Shown: positions 45,835 to 51,204 of the stretch, piece after piece | Position numbering within the stretch: position 1 is the stretch's first letter | Layout: each line of letters opens with the position of its first letter | From: Betaproteobacteria bacterium | GTDB taxonomy: Bacteria; Pseudomonadota; Gammaproteobacteria; Burkholderiales; Gallionellaceae | DNA: 51,204 nt | Reading direction: 5' to 3' | NCBI GenBank assembly: GCA_021413765.1 | Contig: JAIOPT010000107.1 | Span: 1-51,204 of the forward strand | Position numbers and translations under genes: made by a program | The notes under the pieces: model-generated | What the model saw: only the letters and a program-made list of their open reading frames with translations | The model's database searches: none | Told to the model about the DNA's origin: nothing

Positions 45835-45898
45835 TTTTCACGCTTGATGAACTGAGTTACTCTCTAGCCCTATTGTACAAATGCAGACATTGGCTTAT

Positions 45899-46038
45899 GG
45901 GCACCTCTATAAATCCAATTTTCGTCACAATACGGCGTTACTCGAAAAAAAAATCGCTTACATATTAACTATATGCCGCGCTCAAATTTTTTACTCGTGC
46001 CTTGTCTTGCCTAGAAACTTGAATTTATAGAGGCGCCC
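45899..46038. mobile_element. ~140-bp terminal-inverted-repeat element (MITE-like)
   Basis: Ends GGGCACCTCTATAAATCCAA (45899-45918) and TTGAATTTATAGAGGCGCCC (46019-46038) are inverted repeats matching at 18 of 20 positions. The inside is AT-rich with no frame. Such ends suit an internally deleted insertion sequence (IS5-like TIR style, by recollection only). No clear target-site duplication is visible. It lies 98 bases before the outer-membrane barrel gene and could supply promoter sequence. Confidence 0.65.
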
Positions 46039-46135
46039 TCATATCGCAATTCAAGAAAAATAAACAATATGAATCTATGAATGTCTGTTCAATAGGTAAT
46101 TGGCATTCCAACACTATAAATCATAGGGATCAGTT

Positions 46136-47155
46136 ATGAGTCTTTCGAAGAAAATTCCGCTGGTAATGTATTTAGCATCAGCATTCGCCATTTACAGTAA
46201 CACCGCTCGGGCCGATCATGGCTCCATGGGTTTCGGCATTGGTACCGCATCTCCAATTATCACTCAAAGCGGCATAACGCTTCCTGTCGGTATGTGGGCA
46301 GGTGGTTTAATTACCCAATTCACCCGATTCAATAGTGCCTCGGATTCCACGCTTCTGGGTTTAAAAAATAACGCAGTCGATGATGCGCACGGTGATGTCC
46401 ACAGTGTGAAGTCTCAGGTACAGCCATCGGTATTTGCAGCCTATGGCGTGACCGATAATTTGACTTTGGGTGTCAGACTGCCCTATGTGCAGCGCAACGA
46501 TGTTCGCTCACCGAATGAGGATGGCGATGCGGTCAATAACTTGGGAAATGCCGGAGGATTTGGTGGGATCTCCCTTTTTAGTCAATATCGTTTTTTTCAC
46601 ACGGCTGATAATTTAAATCATCTATCGGTGGTTGCAGCGATCAAAACTCCATCAGGCGCAAGTAATGTCCAGACGAATCAGGGCGCCGCTTTTGAAACGC
46701 ACCATCAACCTAACAGTGGCTCATGGGATCCTGCTCTTGGCTTCTCCTTCACTCGGGCCATGGGGAAGTTTTCACTCGACAGCAGCATTCTCTATACGGT
46801 CGCGAACAGAGGGACCCAAAACACCAACCTCGGCAACTCTTTCGACTATAACGTTGCGCTCTCCTATGCTTTCGTTGGTATGGCTAGAAACAATCTTTTC
46901 GTCGACAGTAACAATGCGCCGTGGACAGGCGTCCTGGAACTTAATGGGATGCGGCAGGATCGTCAAATAACTGCTGGCCTGACTGATCCAAACTCGGGTG
47001 GAAATATCATTTATATCTCACCAGGAATCAGATATTCTGGTGGCAAGAATTGGAATACTGCCTTGTCGATAGGCACACCGATAGTCAAAAACATTAATGG
47101 CTATCAAACACCACCGGATTACCGGGTTACTTATCGTTTGGTTTTTGTATTTTAA
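46136..47155 (+). CDS. Outer-membrane beta-barrel transporter-like protein
   Basis: 339 residues with a signal peptide (cut near SNTARA-DHG). The rest alternates hydrophobic and polar residues in beta-strand fashion (FAAYGVTDNLTLGVRLPYVQ, FDYNVALSYAFVGMARNNLF, PDYRVTYRLVFVF) and ends in an aromatic C-terminal strand ending in Phe, typical of outer-membrane proteins. It resembles transporters of the MetA-pathway-of-phenol-degradation family (DUF3187/COG4313-like). The substrate is unknown. Followed by the sialidase-like gene 44 bases later. Confidence 0.8.
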   Translation: MSLSKKIPLVMYLASAFAIYSNTARADHGSMGFGIGTASPIITQSGITLPVGMWAGGLITQFTRFNSASDSTLLGLKNNAVDDAHGDVHSVKSQVQPSVFAAYGVTDNLTLGVRLPYVQRNDVRSPNEDGDAVNNLGNAGGFGGISLFSQYRFFHTADNLNHLSVVAAIKTPSGASNVQTNQGAAFETHHQPNSGSWDPALGFSFTRAMGKFSLDSSILYTVANRGTQNTNLGNSFDYNVALSYAFVGMARNNLFVDSNNAPWTGVLELNGMRQDRQITAGLTDPNSGGNIIYISPGIRYSGGKNWNTALSIGTPIVKNINGYQTPPDYRVTYRLVFVF

Positions 47156-47199
47156 CGTTTCTTAAGCAGCGACCATTGCAAATTCCGGACTGATTATTA

Positions 47200-48486
47200 A
47201 TGACAACTTTGCCTGATTATTCGATTACAGAAATAACCGGTCGCACCAATAATAAAAAAGCTTTAAACGGGTTTCTTGAGCGCTTCTCACTGAGCAGTGG
47301 TCGGCTGCTCGGTTTCCTGTTGCTGCTCGGCGCAATGGCATTTAGCGCAGCTAGTTATGCCCACCATGATGATTCAAAGGCCGGCACAATCGATTCAAAA
47401 CGCCATCCTCAGGGCGGGAGCCTGTACGTTACCGCCGCTTTCGGTCCCGATAACCGTTTATGGCGGGTCGTGCCGGATAAATGGCATGTATATGTTGATT
47501 ATTCAACTGACCTGGGCAAGACCTTCAGTACGCCTGTGCGTATTAATAAGGAACCGCATCGTATCAAGGTGAGCGGTGAAAATCGGCCCGGCATCGTCGT
47601 GGATCGTAGCGGAAGAATTTCCGTCATCTATTCGGCTGAAGGCGTTCAGCCAGTAGCAGTGTATTTCAGCACATCTACCAATAATGGCCGCAGTTTTTCA
47701 ACGCCAAAACCGTTGAGCGACCAAGCATCCGAAGCAAACTCTTTTCAAGGTCGGCTGGTTTTAAATTCATCCGGTCAAGCCTATGTCTTCTGGCTTGACG
47801 AACGCGACCGAACCGACTGGAGACAACTTGGTAACGCGGTTTATTACACCACCATTGACGGCGAGAGTAATCAAAATTACATCAACCGAAAATTCTCCGA
47901 CACCCTTTGCGAATGTTGCCGCATAGCCCCTGCTTTTGACATTGATGGTCAACCGGTTTTATTCGCGCGCTTCATTTATCCAGGCGGCATCCACGATCAT
48001 GGTCTTTCCCGGACGCAAATTGATGGCAAAAATCCGCTATCGTGGCGCGTCACTTTTGACGAATGGAAAATCAAGGGCTGTCCTGAACATGGACCTGCAA
48101 TTTCTATTGGTGATGACGGTCGCTACCATATTGCCTGGTTTACGCAAGGCAGCGCCCGCCAAGGTTTGTTCTATGCATATTCATCCGACCGCGGACAAAA
48201 TTTCTCAGTTCCGTTATCGTTCGGCACGCCGAAAAATTTGCCTAGTCATCCTGATATCCTAGCCCTGGGGAAGCATGTCATCTTGACCTGGACTGAATAT
48301 GATGGGACCAAAACGCAACTGATGGTAATGCAGTCAACCGATGGGGGGCAAACTTGGTCGGCTGCCAAATCAATTGCAGAAAGTGCAAGTGGAACTGACT
48401 TTCCGTTTTTATTAAGCAATACCCGAAGCGTTTTCGTATCGTGGAACAGCAAGCATGAAGGTTATCGGTTAATTCAGCTGGATTGA
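47200..48486 (+). CDS. Sialidase-fold (BNR/Asp-box) exported protein
   Basis: 428 residues. An unusually long N-terminus (about 35 residues) precedes a hydrophobic segment (36-53), then a beta-propeller with four Asp-box repeats (YSTDLGKTFSTP, FSTSTNNGRSFSTP, YSSDRGQNFSVP, QSTDGGQTWSAA). A CECC motif and GCPEHGP are present; their clustering would suit metal binding, but that is inference. True sialidase activity is not shown: the Arg triad is not evident. Transcribed after the barrel gene; probably one operon. The ribosome site is weak, so the start may lie downstream. Confidence 0.8.
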   Translation: MTTLPDYSITEITGRTNNKKALNGFLERFSLSSGRLLGFLLLLGAMAFSAASYAHHDDSKAGTIDSKRHPQGGSLYVTAAFGPDNRLWRVVPDKWHVYVDYSTDLGKTFSTPVRINKEPHRIKVSGENRPGIVVDRSGRISVIYSAEGVQPVAVYFSTSTNNGRSFSTPKPLSDQASEANSFQGRLVLNSSGQAYVFWLDERDRTDWRQLGNAVYYTTIDGESNQNYINRKFSDTLCECCRIAPAFDIDGQPVLFARFIYPGGIHDHGLSRTQIDGKNPLSWRVTFDEWKIKGCPEHGPAISIGDDGRYHIAWFTQGSARQGLFYAYSSDRGQNFSVPLSFGTPKNLPSHPDILALGKHVILTWTEYDGTKTQLMVMQSTDGGQTWSAAKSIAESASGTDFPFLLSNTRSVFVSWNSKHEGYRLIQLD

Positions 48487-48546
48487 AACATATAGAGTTA
48501 CGCAGCAGTAAGCGTATCGCTGCGTTTGGTTCCTTACCTCACATTT

Positions 48547-48584
48547 CAAGACCGACGCTTCAGTGCATCGGCCTTGATGTTTTT
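48547..48584 (+). terminator. Hairpin terminator between convergent genes
   Basis: CAAGACCGACGC and GCATCGGCCTTG form a 12-bp stem with two mismatches and a 6-base loop, followed by ATGTTTTTTATT. It ends the plus-strand sialidase-like gene and lies next to the stop of the convergent P460 gene. Confidence 0.7.
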
Positions 48585-49084
48585 TATTTGACTAAGGTTT
48601 CGATCACGTAGTTTTGTGACTGGAAAGGAGCGTGGCAGGTGAAACAGGTCTTGCCATTATCTTTCATGGTGTTGGTAACCACACGTTGATCGGGGTCGCC
48701 ACCTTTAAATGCTTCAAACGCCCAGCCGCCAGTATCGGGATGGTTGGCGGTATCTTTGACCATGACGCTGAGCACTTTGCGCTTACCAGGTTTGATGGTG
48801 TGGTCACTGCCATTGACGAACTCAAACCGATCCATCGCGAACGTGGCACCATCCTCATACTTGCCAGTTTTTAACCCTTCTAGCGCCAGAGCATTAGCGT
48901 AGGTGGCTTGAATTCCCTGTTGAGCTTCCATCGCAAAGCCAGTATGGTTGACCTGCATATGATTGTGATACCAGTTACGGTAACCATGTGGAAAAGGGAC
49001 TAGTTTGCTTTCTTCAGCTTGGGAGAACATGGGTGCAGCCAGAGATGCGATACCTAGTGCCAGCGCGATGAGTAATTTGTTCAT
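48584..49084 (-). CDS. Cytochrome P460 family protein
   Basis: 166 residues with a signal peptide (cut after SQA). The mature domain has the P460 features FPHGYRNWYHNHM, TGGWAFEAFKGGD and the haem motif Cys147-x2-Cys150-His151 (TCFTCHAPFQ), with YVIETLV at the end. Family members in ammonia oxidisers oxidise hydroxylamine or NO; related cytochrome c'-beta proteins bind NO. The cross-linking lysine cannot be assigned by eye, so either is possible. It diverges from the second ECF sigma gene, which may control it. Confidence 0.9.
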   Translation of the reverse strand: MNKLLIALALGIASLAAPMFSQAEESKLVPFPHGYRNWYHNHMQVNHTGFAMEAQQGIQATYANALALEGLKTGKYEDGATFAMDRFEFVNGSDHTIKPGKRKVLSVMVKDTANHPDTGGWAFEAFKGGDPDQRVVTNTMKDNGKTCFTCHAPFQSQNYVIETLVK

Positions 49085-49144
49085 GGTTGTTTTTTCCTTG
49101 TGGGTAAGTGAATAAAAATCCGCCTAGTTGTTAATCATATGGCG

Positions 49145-49179
49145 GGAGCCACGGAGATTTTAGGTAAATCCGTGGCTCC
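49145..49179. promoter_or_regulatory. Perfect 11-bp inverted repeat in the P460 / sigma divergent region
   Basis: GGAGCCACGGA (49145-49155) and TCCGTGGCTCC (49169-49179) are exact complements with 13 bases between. It lies about 60 bases upstream of P460 and 50 upstream of the sigma gene, so it could be a shared operator, or an RNA hairpin in one leader. Confidence 0.5.
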
Positions 49180-49230
49180 AACATTAGTCGAAAACAAAAT
49201 GAAGTTTGTTACACTAATACGGTGAAAAAC

Positions 49231-49842
49231 ATGATGAGCATTGACTCGACGATGGTTGACGATGATTTGTCCCGGGAGATTGCATCGCATCGCCCTTTCT
49301 TGCTGCGGATTAGCCGCCTGCAACTAGGAGATGCGGCACTGGCTGAGGATGTGGTGCAGGAAGCCATACTGGCAGCACTGGAGTGCCGATCAGCTTTTAA
49401 TGGGCGTAGCACACTACGAACTTGGTTGGTAGGTATTCTCAAGTACAAAGTACTGGATGCTTTGCGTGACAAAAAAAAGCATCTACCATGTCCAAGCACA
49501 GGCATCCACGAAGAAATTGCTACCGATGATTTCGATGTGCTGTTCGATATGCAGGGAACTTGGCGTGAGCCGATGTCGGTCTGGATTGATCCTGAGGCGG
49601 TTGCCATGCAGACGGATTTTGCACGTGTGTTGCAAGTCTGTCTCGACAATTTGCCACCCAACACGGCACGGGTATTCATGCTGCGCGAATTTCTGGAAAT
49701 GGAAACGACAGAGATTTGCAGTACTACCTTGCTGAGTTCAACGAATGTGCGAGCATTGCTTTACCGTGCGCGCATGGGATTGCGAGCTTGCTTAGACATC
49801 AAATGGATTCAATCTAGGGATGAGAAAGGAGGCATACAATGA
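49231..49842 (+). CDS. ECF RNA polymerase sigma factor, second copy
   Basis: About 203 residues from ATG 49231 (site GGTGA); a GTG at 49222 would add three. Region 2 is LGDAALAEDVVQEAILAALE with TWLVGILKYKVLDALR; region 4 is LPPNTARVFMLREFLEMETTEICSTTLLSSTNVRALLYRARM. It is a clear paralogue of the sigma at 43753-44391 (compare LPP-ARVFM-REF-E--EIC and SL-VLLHR/ALLYRAR). It overlaps its anti-sigma gene by 4 bases. The P460 gene diverges from it. Confidence 0.93.
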   Translation: MMSIDSTMVDDDLSREIASHRPFLLRISRLQLGDAALAEDVVQEAILAALECRSAFNGRSTLRTWLVGILKYKVLDALRDKKKHLPCPSTGIHEEIATDDFDVLFDMQGTWREPMSVWIDPEAVAMQTDFARVLQVCLDNLPPNTARVFMLREFLEMETTEICSTTLLSSTNVRALLYRARMGLRACLDIKWIQSRDEKGGIQ

Positions 49843-50036
49843 ATTGCCGTGAACATAGTAAACTGGTGCTGGATGCGCTAGATCATCCATTGTCACCGCA
49901 AGATCAGGCCCGCGCGGACGAACACTTGGCGGATTGCTCGTTCTGCCAGGGCGCCTATCGTCAGTTCACTATCATGCAACGCGAGATCAAGCGTTTTTTT
50001 TCTGGGGATGTTGCCGAGAAAGAAGGCAATTCCTAG
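49839..50036 (+). CDS. Soluble zinc-binding anti-sigma factor, second copy
   Basis: 65 residues starting MNCREHSKLVLDALDHPLSP, with His29, Cys33 and Cys36 (EHLADCSFC) plus Cys3 as zinc ligands, and no membrane helix. Overlaps the sigma gene by ATGA, so it is translationally coupled. Paralogous to 43578-43766. Confidence 0.87.
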   Translation: MNCREHSKLVLDALDHPLSPQDQARADEHLADCSFCQGAYRQFTIMQREIKRFFSGDVAEKEGNS

Positions 50037-50160
50037 CATGTGTAAAATTGAAATAACGGCAGAATTGTGAACTTCAAATCCGGGACTGGAGCACTCACCC
50101 TGTTGCTTGGCTACATGCAACATTGCATTGCTACACTGAGCGGGGAAAGGCAACATCGGG

Positions 50161-50250
50161 TTGGGGGTGGACAGATAGGTGATGAAGTGAGCAGTGAGAT
50201 GTTGGGCTTCATTTCATTCAGCCCAACCGAGCTGTAAAATTTTTCGACAC
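50161..50250 (+). repeat. Direct repeat flanking the PEP-CTERM gene, left copy
   Basis: About 90 bases from TTGGGGGTGGACAGATAGGT to TTTTCGACAC, with a hairpin GTTGGGCT / AGCCCAAC (50201-50208, 50220-50227; 11-base loop). Nearly identical to 51117-51204. Preceding bases 50037-50160 show nothing. Confidence 0.85.
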
Positions 50251-50276
50251 GCCCTACGGGCGCGAACCCAAACACC

Positions 50277-50294
50277 GTGGGGGTTTCCCCCCAC
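50277..50294. terminator. GC-rich hairpin before the PEP-CTERM gene 3' end
   Basis: GTGGGGG / CCCCCAC, loop TTTC, lies about 40 bases beyond the stop of the minus-strand PEP-CTERM gene. It lacks a U-tract, so it may act as an mRNA-stabilising hairpin rather than a terminator. Confidence 0.4.
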
Positions 50295-50333
50295 ACCCTC
50301 TAAAAGGGCCGAATCACTCAAATGACCAAAGAA

Positions 50334-51050
50334 TCAACGCCGCCGTGCCCAGCCCAGTCCCGCCAACCCCATGCCAAACAACGCCAAGGTAACCGGCTCC
50401 GGCACAGACACAGGTGCGGCAGCTACTTGTCCGGGGCGAACAGCCAAGACGTAGAAAGCGTCGGCCCTATCCTTATTGGCTGCGGTCTGCAAACCTTCGG
50501 TCATAAGGAAGTACCACGCGAGGTTGGTATCCGGCGCGTACTCAGTACCGTACCAGTATCTTTCGAACCGAAGATTGCTAAAGGAGCCGATGTTTCTCAG
50601 GCCCCGGCCCGACTGGGGCCCAATGCCCGAGGTGTTGTAGTACGCCTTGTTACCCAGTTCGTCGTAGAACAGGTGGGCTATCTCACCGGTAGCAGTATTG
50701 ACGTTGAAGCCACAATCAGTGCCATTGAAGGCAAAATTACAGCCCGACGTGCCAGTGTCGGTCAAAGTGGGCAGACGCCAATCGTTATAACCCAAGTAGT
50801 TGGCGGTGTTCATCGCAGCTATCCAGAGTCCCGCAGTGTTCCAATTCATCGTTCCATTTGCATTGATGCCGCTTACGCCAAAGGCTTGGGTGTCAGCCAG
50901 ATTGGCGTTGGCCAGCCAGTTGATATTGAGGTCGGTATCGTAAATCGTTGAACCGTTGTTGATCAGCGAGGCATTGGCGGTAGTGGCAGATAACAGGCCG
51001 ACACTAAGTGCAATAGCGGCAAATAGTGATTTTGTAGTTTTATTTTTCAT
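50334..51050 (-). CDS. PEP-CTERM exported protein with Lcl/DUF1566-like domain
   Basis: About 238 residues from ATG 51048-51050 (site TTGGA; a second ATG two codons earlier also exists). A signal peptide (cut near ANA-SLI) is followed by a DUF1566/Lcl-type domain (YDTDLNINWLANANLADTQA, NTANYLGYNDWRLPTLTDTG, RYWYGTEYAPDTNLAWYFLM, FYVLAVRPGQ) and a C-terminal PEP-CTERM sorting signal: SVPEPVTLALFGMGLAGLGW then ARRR. PEP-CTERM proteins are processed by an exosortase and are tied to exopolysaccharide; no exosortase gene is in the window. The gene is flanked by direct repeats, so it may be a mobile or amplifiable unit. Confidence 0.93.
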   Translation of the reverse strand: MKNKTTKSLFAAIALSVGLLSATTANASLINNGSTIYDTDLNINWLANANLADTQAFGVSGINANGTMNWNTAGLWIAAMNTANYLGYNDWRLPTLTDTGTSGCNFAFNGTDCGFNVNTATGEIAHLFYDELGNKAYYNTSGIGPQSGRGLRNIGSFSNLRFERYWYGTEYAPDTNLAWYFLMTEGLQTAANKDRADAFYVLAVRPGQVAAAPVSVPEPVTLALFGMGLAGLGWARRR

Positions 51051-51116
51051 GAGCATTCCAAGTTTTGGTTAGTTTTTATTGATGTTATGTTGGCAAGCAT
51101 TTGTATCTGCTACGGA

Positions 51117-51204
51117 TTGGGGTGGACAGATAGGTGATGAAGTTAGCCGTAAGATGTTGGGCTTCATTTCATTCAGCCCAACCGAGCTGTAAAATTTTCG
51201 ACAC
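51117..51204 (+). repeat. Direct repeat flanking the PEP-CTERM gene, right copy (continues outside)
   Basis: Runs from TTGGGGTGGACAGATAGG to CGACAC at the window edge, the same sequence as 50161-50250 with a few differences. In the left copy the next bases are GCCCTACGGGCG; whether this copy continues alike is not visible. Confidence 0.85.

Noticed and set aside
45601-45855. 84-codon plus-strand frame upstream of the barrel gene
   Set aside because: No ribosome site, no family match; it overlaps the promoter region and the palindrome of the FAD oxidoreductase gene.
49209-49679. 156-codon minus-strand frame opposite the second ECF sigma
   Set aside because: Antisense to a clear sigma factor gene.

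Overview
The window looks like a chromosomal segment of a betaproteobacterium with roughly balanced base composition, probably in the Nitrosomonadales/Gallionellaceae neighbourhood. This is inferred from gene content and order (ispG-rodZ-pilF-rlmN-ndk, accA-tilS, an RpfE-like gene beside lolCD, a PEP-CTERM protein, a cytochrome P460 and an arsenosugar cluster). No 16S or ribosomal protein gene is present to settle it.

Layout. Bases 1-17,400 are mostly core genome: an isoprenoid / cell-shape / pilus / rRNA-modification operon (ispG, rodZ, pilF, rlmN), ndk, a tRNA-Val gene with its promoter and terminator, gltX followed at once by tRNA-Ala and tRNA-Glu, a membrane-anchored DegS/HtrA-like protease behind a large palindromic leader, a 37-residue Lys-rich protein, HU, tilS-accA, an RpfE-like protein, lolC-lolD, an HDOD protein and a membrane-anchored c-type cytochrome. 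Bases 17,549-27,735 are one long same-strand run: arsS, a TVP38/DedA-flavoprotein fusion, two arsenosugar-type glycosyltransferases, a DUF3047 protein, then zwf, glk, gnd and finally arsM. It reads as an arsenosugar assembly line with the NADPH/pentose-phosphate entry enzymes embedded in it.

Bases 28,000-35,000 are accessory and patchy: a Pif1-like helicase, an MltR-family protein, a K+ channel, a two-receiver GGDEF protein, thpR and an orphan membrane protein. They are separated by hairpins that resemble integron attC sites, by a pair of ~140-bp promoter-bearing repeats, and by a short GC-rich motif that recurs after several gene ends. Bases 34,800-43,200 hold a LysR / FMN-reductase / pirin / old-yellow-enzyme electrophile-response block, a truncated and frameshifted katG remnant, an epimerase and a MocR regulator.

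Bases 43,500-50,040 are bracketed by two paralogous ECF sigma / soluble zinc anti-sigma pairs pointing away from each other. Between them lie a FAD oxidoreductase of the SelD-N-terminal type, a ~140-bp terminal-inverted-repeat element, an outer-membrane barrel, a BNR-repeat sialidase-like protein and a cytochrome P460. The last kilobase is a PEP-CTERM gene flanked by ~90-bp direct repeats, the second cut by the window edge.

The observations I rate highest are the arsenosugar/pentose-phosphate supercluster, the attC-like sites and promoter-bearing repeats at 29.6, 30.2 and 34.7 kb, the palindromic leader of the HtrA-like gene, and the twin sigma modules around the P460 region.
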